Shown here in pieces: positions 7,285 to 14,588 of a stretch of DNA of 20,523 bases. The position numbers and the translations under genes are program-made. The notes under the pieces were generated by a model. The model saw nothing but the letters and a program-made list of their open reading frames with translations. It did not search any database and had not been told where the DNA came from. The stretch is taken from the NCBI GenBank assembly GCA_002420115.1, contig DIHK01000015.1, positions 27,942 through 48,464 of the forward strand, written 5' to 3'. This stretch comes from Nitrospira sp. UBA5698 (GTDB lineage: Bacteria > Nitrospirota > Nitrospiria > Nitrospirales > Nitrospiraceae). The number at the start of each line of letters is the position of its first letter. The stretch's first letter is position 1.

Positions 7285-7968
7285 TTACTCCGATACGGGG
7301 ATGAACTGTCTGACCCACGCACCAAATCCACCGGGATTCCGACTCTGAATAAAGACGACCCCTGGCCCGCGGAATCGACAGACAAAACCTTCACCGGAGG
7401 TGAAGCTGGCGACCCATCCAGACGTGGCCTTTTCAATGTTGTAGGAGGTGGTTGCCGACCAGGCCACCAGATGGCTGTTGTCCACGATATATTCCTGCCC
7501 CGGTCTCAATTCGATCTTGTGAATGGCCCCGAAGCTATTCAGGACAAGCATTCCTTTCCCGCTGATTTTCAGGATAAAGAACCCCTCTCCTCCCAGCAAG
7601 CCACGACTGAGACTCTGCATTTGGCTGTCGATCGTAATGCTGTCCGCACCGGCGAGGAATCCGTCTTTTTGGACCATGTACTCGTTCACTCCGTCGAGAT
7701 CCAGAATGACAATTTCCCCCGGGACGGTCGGAGCCAACAACGCCTCGCCTGGGCCTCGGCTGGCCCGCAGCGTCTGGAAGAAGAACTTCTCACCCGTCAG
7801 AAACTTCCGCGATAGCGCACCCAAGAATCCTCCCTCCATTTTACTCTCGATGTCGATCGTCGGGGAGCAGGCAACCATCGCACCCGATTCCGCCTTCAGA
7901 TGCTCCCCCTCGGATAATTCAATTCGCACCATCGGAAACGCACCAGGATATAGAATTTCACTTTTCAT
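7285..7968 (-). CDS. AIM24 / TIGR00266 family protein
   Basis: The 227-residue soluble protein matches the AIM24 (TIGR00266) family end to end and at the usual length. It begins with FPMVRIELSEGEHLKAESGAM, then GGFLGALSRKFLTGEKFF, GEIVILDLDG, GFLAGADSITID, GGEGFFILKISGKGMLVLN, LRPGQEYIVDN and SGEGFVCRFRGPGVVFIQSR. This is a double beta-barrel fold of Gly-rich strands with no catalytic motif. The biochemical role is unknown in bacteria; the yeast homologue is mitochondrial. GGAGGAGA stands 7 nt before the ATG. It lies downstream of the amidohydrolase, separated by a structured repeat, and upstream of the M48 gene. Confidence 0.9.
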   Translation of the reverse strand: MKSEILYPGAFPMVRIELSEGEHLKAESGAMVACSPTIDIESKMEGGFLGALSRKFLTGEKFFFQTLRASRGPGEALLAPTVPGEIVILDLDGVNEYMVQKDGFLAGADSITIDSQMQSLSRGLLGGEGFFILKISGKGMLVLNSFGAIHKIELRPGQEYIVDNSHLVAWSATTSYNIEKATSGWVASFTSGEGFVCRFRGPGVVFIQSRNPGGFGAWVRQFIPVSE

Positions 7969-8008
7969 TCTGTCTCTCCTCCATTTCTTCTTCCTTTAAT
8001 CTTTAGGC

Positions 8009-8117
8009 AGAGCAGGTCGATGTCTCATTGCGCGCATGCACCGAGCACCTCCCGCTGCTCAACTATCCAAATCACTCCGGCGTGCGCGGTGAGCAAGCAG
8101 AAGACACGACCTGCTTG
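8009..8117. repeat. Structured inverted-repeat element, copy 1
   Basis: Outer stem AGCAGGTCG (8011-8019) with CGACCTGCT (8107-8115) is 9 bp and perfect, continued by TGTCT/AGACA. The inner arms TGCGCGCATGCACCGAGC (8029-8046) and GTGCGCGGTGAGCAAGC (8082-8098) pair through CACCG/CGGTG and GCAC/GTGC, separated by one A-G mismatch. The loop is about 8049-8081. The element starts about 9 nt after the amidohydrolase stop codon and ends about 40 nt before the AIM24 start. It shares its inner arms with 19252-19377. Confidence 0.75.
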
Positions 8118-8125
8118 GCCCATCC

Positions 8126-9559
8126 TCACCCCGCTATCCACCCATAAACCAGACGGCTTGGTTCAGGCCCCTCCTCAAGATAGCTCATGCGGAGCCGGCC
8201 AAGGGCGTCACGTGGCACCTCTTGTCTGGTTGCCTCCACATTAATTCCAAACACCTTCGCCGCATTCAGACCAAAAATTCGTTCTTTGACCAGTCTCGTC
8301 AACGGTTGATAATGGCGTTCCTGGATCAAGGCCTCTGGGATTTGGAATCGCTGAAAGGCCTCGATTTGCCATTGAGGTGTTCCATACCAGATCGAATCCG
8401 TGCCCCACAAGACATGATCAACGCCGAACGCACGAATGATCCGTCCCAGCAAATGCGCACAGATCAACGGATAGGTGGTCACTAATTGGGCAAACGTCGA
8501 CCCCAGTTCCATATAGATGTTGGAGAGACCTGGCTCAGTTTCCTTCATCCGGCAGAATTCGGTGGTCCACGGGATTTCTCCGGTTTTCGCAAAAACCTGT
8601 TCGATCGACGCGACGCCTCGGAACCCAGAGTGATACACCAAAAAATCGAGATCCGGGAAGTCTTTGGCTGCCTTAATCAAATCTCGTGGGTGGTTATAAT
8701 CAGGCACAGGCCCCAACGGGAGTCCCTTGTGGACACAGATTCGCTTGACTTGAAGCTTTCTCGCTTGCTCCAACATAGGATACGCAATCCGTTCATCATC
8801 CATCCGCCAGCCTCGATCAAATCCCTTCGGACAAGACCCGGTATAACACTTCCAGGCATCGACCTTGAGCGTTTCAGTCTGCATGGCCATAAACTCCAAA
8901 TCCACTGCACCCAGCTGCGGCGTCACCAGACCATGAGCCAACATCCGCTGGGAGCCGGCTAAGCGATTGATCTCGTCTCGGATATGGGCCATCTCTTTCG
9001 GCGGGACCACGGCCTCTTGTGGGTAGGGACCGGGCGGCGTACTGATCAAACCGATCGCGGTTTCACTGTCAAAGAAGACTTCCTTGACGAAATTCCTCCA
9101 GGACAAATCATCAATGGTACCCCGATCGCCGGCCAATCGTGGGTTGAGCCCGGATTCACGAATGGACCTTCTCAACGCCAGCAACGCTTGCTTGGACACA
9201 GCGCCTTTGCGATTCGCTTCCGCATCGGCAGGGTCATAGCCCGATCCAACATAGTGGGTTTGCACGTCGAAGATAAAATATGGGGCACCTCGTTGCTCGG
9301 CGAACGCGGCAGTTTCAAAGACCTCGATTTCTCCAATATTGAAAAATTTTCCAAACACAGTGTTCATGGCTAGCAGCGCTGCAGCCACCCCGGCCGTTCC
9401 ATTCAAGAACTCTCGCCTGGTGACTCCGTTGCGAGTCGCCGCTCGTTCCATCAGGTCTGCCGCCACTCGCTCGACGCGGTTCTGCTGCCTCGTCTGAGAA
9501 ATGGGGAGGAACTCCTCATTCGAGACGATCTGCGTGGGAATCCGAGTCGGGCAGATCAT
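8126..9559 (-). CDS. Tat-exported amidohydrolase (amidohydrolase_2 type TIM barrel)
   Basis: Counted from the ATG at 9559, the product has 477 residues. An N-terminal tail leads to a twin-arginine motif TRREFLNG (Arg48-Arg49) with a weak hydrophobic run TAGVAAALLAM, so Tat export of a metal-loaded enzyme is likely. The barrel shows FDVQTHY (His102), then KRICVHKGLPLGP, DFLVYHSGF and HVLWGTDSIWYG, the His/His/Asp metal positions of amidohydrolase_2. The first HxH motif is reduced to one His. The substrate is unknown; ACMSD-like decarboxylases are in the same superfamily. Start choice: the frame stays open to a TTG at 9667, but that TTGACA looks like a -35 box, and a GTG at 9571 is also possible. 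Confidence 0.82.
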   Translation of the reverse strand: MICPTRIPTQIVSNEEFLPISQTRQQNRVERVAADLMERAATRNGVTRREFLNGTAGVAAALLAMNTVFGKFFNIGEIEVFETAAFAEQRGAPYFIFDVQTHYVGSGYDPADAEANRKGAVSKQALLALRRSIRESGLNPRLAGDRGTIDDLSWRNFVKEVFFDSETAIGLISTPPGPYPQEAVVPPKEMAHIRDEINRLAGSQRMLAHGLVTPQLGAVDLEFMAMQTETLKVDAWKCYTGSCPKGFDRGWRMDDERIAYPMLEQARKLQVKRICVHKGLPLGPVPDYNHPRDLIKAAKDFPDLDFLVYHSGFRGVASIEQVFAKTGEIPWTTEFCRMKETEPGLSNIYMELGSTFAQLVTTYPLICAHLLGRIIRAFGVDHVLWGTDSIWYGTPQWQIEAFQRFQIPEALIQERHYQPLTRLVKERIFGLNAAKVFGINVEATRQEVPRDALGRLRMSYLEEGPEPSRLVYGWIAG

Positions 9560-9567
9560 GCCCCTCT

Positions 9568-9609
9568 TCACGACGTGATCACCATAACTGAGATTCGTAC
9601 ATGCTTCAT
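9568..9609 (-). CDS. Possible 13-codon leader peptide upstream of the amidohydrolase
   Basis: ATG at 9609 is preceded by the strongest ribosome-binding site of this locus (AGGAGAGGA, 9615-9623, then 5 nt). Its frame encodes MKHVRISVMVITS and stops at 9570-9568. That frame is shifted relative to the amidohydrolase. The stop overlaps an in-frame GTG (9571) of the amidohydrolase as GTGA and lies 8 nt before its ATG (9559). This would give re-initiation or coupling. It could instead mark a sequencing or natural frameshift. Confidence 0.35.
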   Translation of the reverse strand: MKHVRISVMVITS

Positions 9610-9638
9610 GGCCGTCCTCTCCTAGGTGCGGTGTGCTG

Positions 9639-9694
9639 ATTGTGTGAAATACTCGACGTACTGTCAAGCGAGCAGCGGCGAGGCCACATGGCCT
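9639..9694 (-). promoter_or_regulatory. Candidate amidohydrolase promoter with upstream palindrome
   Basis: On the minus strand TTGACA (9667-9662) and CACAAT (9644-9639) are separated by 17 bp: a perfect -35 and a 4-of-6 -10. A 14-bp palindrome AGGCCACATGGCCT (9681-9694) sits 14 bp upstream of the -35, a plausible activator or operator site. Transcription would start near 9632, ahead of the AGGAGAGGA site. Confidence 0.45.
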
Positions 9695-9720
9695 ACGTAA
9701 AGTGGGAAGCGCCCAAGGGC

Positions 9721-9780
9721 CGTGAAGCGTCGCACGTGAAACGTGAAGCGTCCGAATTCTTAAACGAGATACGCTTCACG
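9721..9780. repeat. CGTGAAGCGT short repeats in direct and inverted orientation
   Basis: CGTGAAGCGT occurs at 9721-9730 and 9742-9751, with a CGTGAAACGT variant at 9735-9744. Its exact reverse complement ACGCTTCACG is at 9771-9780. The second and third units make a 10-bp perfect hairpin with a 19-nt loop. The array fills the gap between the giant TPR gene and the amidohydrolase. Confidence 0.6.
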
Positions 9781-9845
9781 AACGACGAGGGACGGATATT
9801 GTTGCGGCAACATGTCGGCAGTGGTAGGAGCAGCGTTCCTGAAGA

Positions 9846-9862
9846 CGGTGCGCGTTGCACCG
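9846..9862. other. Small hairpin after the giant TPR gene stop codon
   Basis: CGGTGC (9846-9851) pairs with GCACCG (9857-9862) over a 5-nt loop, 9 nt past the TPR stop on the minus strand. No T-run follows, so termination is doubtful. Together with the CGTGAAGCGT hairpin it is the only structure seen downstream of this 4-kb gene. Confidence 0.3.
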
Positions 9863-9871
9863 GGGTAAGCT

Positions 9872-12800
9872 TTATTTCGGTTTTGACGAAGAGGCCGAGG
9901 ACTTGCCCTGATTGGCGGAGGCATACGTTGCAGGAATCTCTACAACCACGTCTACTTGCGGATCGGCATCCTGATCTTTCCCATCGTGACCGACACTGTA
10001 CAGCAAGCCCTTTTTCTGGTTCACCAACATCGGGAGGCCCGTATAGGGATCATAGAAATTTTGCCCCGCTTTGGCGATCTTGTTAGGAAGGTCGCCCTCT
10101 GAGGATCCGCGTCGCAACCACGCCTGTAAGCTTGCAAGCCTCAGATGCGCGTCTGTATCCACCACCAGTCCGTTGTACACATCCCACGCGGGCAGCGGGT
10201 CAACACCGACTACATTCTCGATCGGGTTGGTGAGATAGTCCATCACGCCAGTCGCAGGAAAACGCATATAGTCTTTCCACTTCGGAAGAGAATCATAATG
10301 CTTTTCTCCCGTCGCTTGGTACGACGCCTCGTAGTACTTGGCATAATCATTGAGCCGCCGCTGTTTCGGTAAGGGCAATGCCGACACCACCATCGCAGAT
10401 ATGGCCTGACCTTCAGCTCTCGCTGCTTTGACCTGACTTTCATAGGTCTTTCCCGCCGAAACCAGTTCGCTTTGCATCGGCCACCGTAGCGACAGCTCCG
10501 CCTGATCGAGCGGTCGCACAACTTTGGTGATGCGCCCTAGATGCTTTGTCTCGAAATCCGAACGGACGAGCAGCCCCGATGCGAGGGCAATGTCGTCGTT
10601 GATCGCTTGCAATGCCAACATTTTGACAGGAAGCGTCCGTGCCTGGCTTAGCACGACCCGCCACGTTTCCATGTCGGTTTCAAGTCGATCGACGGCGACC
10701 TCCGTCCCTTGTGCAAATCCATCTGCGACATGCAATTGGTGGGCGAACACCATCGCCCCGCAGGGTGGACCGACAGGCTGACCGTAGCCCCAATCCTCGA
10801 AGGGAAGCTTTTGCCACTGACGATATCGTTCAAGTGTCACCTGATGTCGGCTGCCCCATCCTTGGATGGTCTCCTGATGCGATTTGAATTGGCCGATCGG
10901 ATCGGATCCTCGGACCCATCCACGAATAGTGCCGGCGGATGCGCTCGACCGGTCACTTCCTTCTGGTCCGGGAGTTCCAAAGCAACCCAATGCGGTGGTG
11001 CGATCCCCGCTGACAGATTGTCTCTCAGCCTCAGCATGGAGAGGATCCTGCCCCACTGGCGCATCGATCCCCATCAGCAGTGTGTACGCATTCTTTGAGG
11101 CGCCAAAGATGGTCTGTTGTGGCGTCGTCGTAAAACTCTGAAAAGTGGGTGATGGCGGTTCGTCCATGAGCATCCAGGTCAGTGCCAGTGCTCCAAGGCC
11201 AAGTGCAACGCACACCCCGATCAGCACCGTAAGTCCTACGACGGTTCTCACAATGGCCTGAGTGGTCGAGAAGCCAGTGCGCAGGAATCCAAAGATCGCT
11301 GCCCCTGCTCCGCTCAGAATTGCAGCAGACTGTAGGTTTTTTGCTGGTTCATCAACACGCGCTCTCGTCTCCGATCCCCTCCTGACCCTTGAAGATTCGA
11401 CGAACGCCTCATCGTTCGCATAAGGCGCCGACAGCGGCTGACGGACTTCCTGCCGCTCGAGAATCCCGGGTTCTGTTGATGTCACGCGGGTGACAACAGG
11501 CTCCCGATCCGCTCGCGCCACGACGTCCGTCTCAATCTGCTGTTGTTGAGGAGGCATCGGTTCAGGACTCAGAGATTCTGCTTGAACGTTCACTACCTCT
11601 GGTGGCTGATCTTCGTGAAGGACCACCCTTGATGCTTCCTGAGTCCCAGGCAGGCTCGCACCATCGTCTACGATGGACTTTGGTTCAATGGGAGCAGGCT
11701 CAACAAGTCGAATGGGCTCGATTTTCTCGTGGAAGACCTTGTTGAGTGGTTGCGAATCATGCGCCTGAAATTCCGCTTTGGGACCTTGCTCGACTTCTTC
11801 AGGAACTGCACCGGAATGGGGCTGTTCTCGCTTGATGGCAAACTCGGTCGGCTGATCACCATCTTCGTGCTGACCCACGACCAAGCCTAGATTTGGATCC
11901 TGGAGACAGACTTGATCCGCAGATTCCTGTGACGCAGAAGATACCGCTTCATCGGCTTGTGATGATGGCACGATAGAGAACAACGGCGCTGAGTCCGTGA
12001 CCTGCTCTGTGCTTTGGTCCGTTGTGGACGACGCACCGGTCTCCCCCGCAGAGTCCTGCCGCTCCTCCGAGTGCACTATTGCGACATCCTGTGCAAACGA
12101 AAATGGAGCCGGCTCTGGATCAGGTTCATGAGGCGATGGTGAGGACGGCAGTTGATTTTCAGAAACTTGTGGAGAGTTGTCTTGGCCCTGAGGCTGATCC
12201 AAGGGTCGTTCGAGAGGCTCCGCCGCAATCGGAGGATTCATTTCGACGGAAGAAATCGACAGCACCGACTCCTGCACCTGATCCCATGGCATGGGTGCAA
12301 CGGGTGATCTTGGTGTTTCTCCATCTACTTTCCGATTTTCGCTCTCCTGTTTCGGAGCTTCTACGGTAGAAGCCTCGACCAGCTCGCTTTGAGGAGATGG
12401 GACAGGAGAAGCATCTGCAAGCGTCCCTTCCAGGCGAGTCGGCACCGGGGACTGTGACGCATCCTTTGCAGAAGATTGCTCTCCGAACTTCCAGGCCGTA
12501 TCAAAGACGGATTTCCATGAAAACCCTGGTTGTTTCCAGGGCTGAGCTGCCTCATCCGCCTGGACTGATGCTGGAGCGATTGGCGATTCGGTAGAGCTAG
12601 CGCTCTCCTCTGCTTGCGGCCGCTCGACTTCCTCAGTCGTAAGAGAGGGGTCCTCCTTGTTTTCTACCAGTATCGGCTCTGCAAATGATGGCTCTATCCT
12701 GGCAGATGGAATGGGCTCTTTGTCAGCCTGAGACTGGGGTGGCAGACTGGGCCCCGCGATATCCGTGGAGAAACTGCCCGACGGCTCGACTGTCTGTTCC

Positions 12801-13963
12801 AAGTCCACTCTCATCGCTGCGGATGCGGGACGACCCTCTACTACCGCTGGTGCCTCCGCAGCTTCAGGTGAGACCGGCTCCGATACTTGGAGGGAGGCGG
12901 AACCGGCATCCACCGCATCTCGATGAGCTTCCGACGGCGCCACAGGCAGCTCCGCCCTGGAATCTAGAGGCCCAGGAGCAGGAAGTGACTCCTCTGCCAT
13001 CTCCTGCGCTGCGAACTGATGGGTCTCCTGTGCGGCTGAAACCTCGCCAACCTCTTGGATAGAATCTTCTGCCGGTCGACCAATTTGAGCCTCGGTGCCA
13101 ACAGGTTCTCCCTGGGTAGCAGGAAGCTCCTCCGAGCGGACGAGACTGTGTTCAGACGACTGAACTTGTTCCGGAGCATCAGCACTGTGTTCTGATTGTG
13201 CCGCCGATGGTGCAATGTCAGATAATTGCGCCGTCTCACCCGATGACTCCGCCACGCCATGCGAAACTTGGACTTCCCATGGCATCGCTGCATCTGTTCT
13301 AGAAGAATCGCCCTGTTCCCGTGAGTCCTCGGCAAATACGCCTTGATGGAGTTCGGTGTCGGTCCCGACGGCACTCGGTTGACGTGGTACTAATTGGCCG
13401 GTTTCCGCATCAAAATAGGAAGCCAAACGGAACGCAACAGGGCTCGCCGGGGCCAGTTCCCGTATTTTTGAATAGAGTTGCCCCGCATGATCCGGGTGCT
13501 CGGAATCCGGATCTTCGATTAAGATATCGACGGCCTTTCCGTACTCTTCAACGGCCTCAAGAACATTTCCCTTTTCTTGATAGATCGTCCCAAGCTTTTC
13601 AAGGTAGGGCACACAGCGCGGACCGGCGGCGAGGTATTCACGGAGTAATGATTCAGCGAGCCAGTAGTCTTGGCGCTGAAACGCTTCGGCAAGCAGGGCG
13701 TCGAAGGCTTCTCTTGCCGGAATGAGGCTTCCCAGCCGAAGATGGAGGGTCGCAAAAAGCCGTCGCGCCTCCATGTTCACCGGATCGAGAGCCAGGAGCT
13801 CCTTGAGCGCAGCAGATGACCGGCCGTACTTGCCCGCATTCATTTGAGTGATCGCCTCTTCCAGCAGCGCGCTCTTCCTGCTGTAGCCGACCACCCCACG
13901 CTTCGGCGTACGGATCGTCTCTGTCTTATCTGATTTTATTGAGGGTTTCTTATTCCAGCGCAC
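9872..13963 (-). CDS. Giant TPR / acidic linker / single-TM protein, FimV-like architecture reversed
   Basis: 1363 residues; no known family recognised for the whole. Residues about 30-190 are TPR-like helical pairs (ALLEEAITQMNAGKYGRSSA, YLEKLGTIYQEKGNVLEAVEE). Residues about 200-890 are low-complexity, rich in Glu, Pro, Ser, Ala and Gln, surely disordered. A membrane span lies at about 905-932 (VLIGVCVALGLGALALTWML), with basic residues before and acidic after, so the N-part is cytoplasmic. Residues 935-1363 would be periplasmic, mostly helical, ending YDPYTGLPMLVNQKK and LYSVGHDGKDQD, a Gly/Asp-rich finish like the Ca-binding end of major pseudopilins. The start is a GTG with AAGG 7 nt before. 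It is divergent from a secretin, which suggests a role in assembling or placing it (inference). The ORF is intact. Confidence 0.85.
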   Translation of the reverse strand: MRWNKKPSIKSDKTETIRTPKRGVVGYSRKSALLEEAITQMNAGKYGRSSAALKELLALDPVNMEARRLFATLHLRLGSLIPAREAFDALLAEAFQRQDYWLAESLLREYLAAGPRCVPYLEKLGTIYQEKGNVLEAVEEYGKAVDILIEDPDSEHPDHAGQLYSKIRELAPASPVAFRLASYFDAETGQLVPRQPSAVGTDTELHQGVFAEDSREQGDSSRTDAAMPWEVQVSHGVAESSGETAQLSDIAPSAAQSEHSADAPEQVQSSEHSLVRSEELPATQGEPVGTEAQIGRPAEDSIQEVGEVSAAQETHQFAAQEMAEESLPAPGPLDSRAELPVAPSEAHRDAVDAGSASLQVSEPVSPEAAEAPAVVEGRPASAAMRVDLEQTVEPSGSFSTDIAGPSLPPQSQADKEPIPSARIEPSFAEPILVENKEDPSLTTEEVERPQAEESASSTESPIAPASVQADEAAQPWKQPGFSWKSVFDTAWKFGEQSSAKDASQSPVPTRLEGTLADASPVPSPQSELVEASTVEAPKQESENRKVDGETPRSPVAPMPWDQVQESVLSISSVEMNPPIAAEPLERPLDQPQGQDNSPQVSENQLPSSPSPHEPDPEPAPFSFAQDVAIVHSEERQDSAGETGASSTTDQSTEQVTDSAPLFSIVPSSQADEAVSSASQESADQVCLQDPNLGLVVGQHEDGDQPTEFAIKREQPHSGAVPEEVEQGPKAEFQAHDSQPLNKVFHEKIEPIRLVEPAPIEPKSIVDDGASLPGTQEASRVVLHEDQPPEVVNVQAESLSPEPMPPQQQQIETDVVARADREPVVTRVTSTEPGILERQEVRQPLSAPYANDEAFVESSRVRRGSETRARVDEPAKNLQSAAILSGAGAAIFGFLRTGFSTTQAIVRTVVGLTVLIGVCVALGLGALALTWMLMDEPPSPTFQSFTTTPQQTIFGASKNAYTLLMGIDAPVGQDPLHAEAERQSVSGDRTTALGCFGTPGPEGSDRSSASAGTIRGWVRGSDPIGQFKSHQETIQGWGSRHQVTLERYRQWQKLPFEDWGYGQPVGPPCGAMVFAHQLHVADGFAQGTEVAVDRLETDMETWRVVLSQARTLPVKMLALQAINDDIALASGLLVRSDFETKHLGRITKVVRPLDQAELSLRWPMQSELVSAGKTYESQVKAARAEGQAISAMVVSALPLPKQRRLNDYAKYYEASYQATGEKHYDSLPKWKDYMRFPATGVMDYLTNPIENVVGVDPLPAWDVYNGLVVDTDAHLRLASLQAWLRRGSSEGDLPNKIAKAGQNFYDPYTGLPMLVNQKKGLLYSVGHDGKDQDADPQVDVVVEIPATYASANQGKSSASSSKPK

Positions 13964-14588
13964 GGATTAACCTTAGCAGATCTTCAGTACTCAAGAGCCT
14001 AACAGAGGCTCTTCTGAAGCCTTGAGCCTGGGCCCCTCCTCGCACAAAAAACCGAACCCATGATGCTCAGAGGTCAGGGGCCGTCGACATTCAATAAGCA
14101 GGCTTGTAACCTCTTGATATTAAATAATCTGGACTGTTTTCTTGCTTTTGCATTGGGTATGTGCCCCCTCTAACACCAACGCGTCCAACACTGGTTTCCA
14201 GTACGAACCATAGACATCCGCGCTCCGCCTGTGTCAGTCGCCTCACAAGACTCGCTCCTTACCCAGTTCCTGCACCCATCCGTTTCAATTGATTATCGGC
14301 TTTTTCATGAAATTCATTAGCTTAGGGAGTAAAAACAAGACGCTACCGACCCGCTCCGTCTCGGTGGAGCATATGGGTCCTGGATGTGTCCCGCACACCT
14401 CTCTGAGAACTGATCAGTATCAGGCCATTGGGATTGAATTGCCGCAAAATGTAATCCTGGTTGTGTCCTTCGATCCGCCTATGGTACGGTCAAACTCAAT
14501 TACCAAGTTTTATGAGAACCACGGAATTCCTAGCTCCATCGTGCAATTTCATTCAAGCCTGACATTGGTATTGCCTACAGCCAGACTG
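13964..14588. other. Divergent control region between the TPR gene and the secretin
   Basis: About 625 bp between the TPR GTG and the chosen secretin start. 13982-14026 holds a strong leader hairpin for the TPR gene. 14100-14160 is AT-rich (GATATTAAATAATCTGG) and is the likeliest promoter zone, though no box pair is convincing. 14289-14588 is open in the secretin frame back to a TTG at 14289, but it has no ribosome-binding site and no domain-like sequence, so I treat it as probably non-coding. Confidence 0.45.
13982..14026 (-). promoter_or_regulatory. Leader hairpin just upstream of the giant TPR gene's ribosome-binding site
   Basis: AAGAGCCT (13993-14000) pairs with AGGCTCTT (14006-14013) over loop AACAG. 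Flanking CTTCAG (13982-13987) and CTGAAG (14014-14019) extend it by 6 bp. An alternative pairing, CTCAAG (13990-13995) with CTTGAG (14021-14026), would break the main stem. The structure ends about 8 nt before the AAGG ribosome-binding site, so a switch or mRNA-stability role is possible. Confidence 0.5.

Noticed and set aside
7881..7968. Possible toxin/antitoxin or defence genes in the window
   Set aside because: All small genes resolve to lipoproteins, a PilZ protein or known DUF families; no toxin, nuclease or defence motif was seen.
9560..9667. TTG at 9667 as the amidohydrolase start
   Set aside because: The TTGACA there fits a -35 box, there is no ribosome-binding site, and it would put 83 residues before the Tat motif.
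9721..9780. CRISPR-like array
   Set aside because: Repeat units are only 10 bp, spacing is irregular and one unit is inverted; no cas genes in the window.
9640..10086. 148-codon plus-strand frame over the amidohydrolase start and TPR gene end
   Set aside because: Antisense to two well-supported genes, no ribosome-binding site, Arg/His/Ser-rich product typical of an opposite-strand shadow.
13321..13725. 134-codon plus-strand frame within the giant TPR gene
   Set aside because: Lies opposite the TPR-coding region, product is Arg/Pro-rich with no domain; long shadows are expected in GC-rich DNA.
14100..14160. Promoter pair TTGATA with TTTTCT, or TTGTAA with TAATCT, for the secretin
   Set aside because: Either the -10 is poor or the spacing is 15 bp; AT-richness alone does not justify a call.
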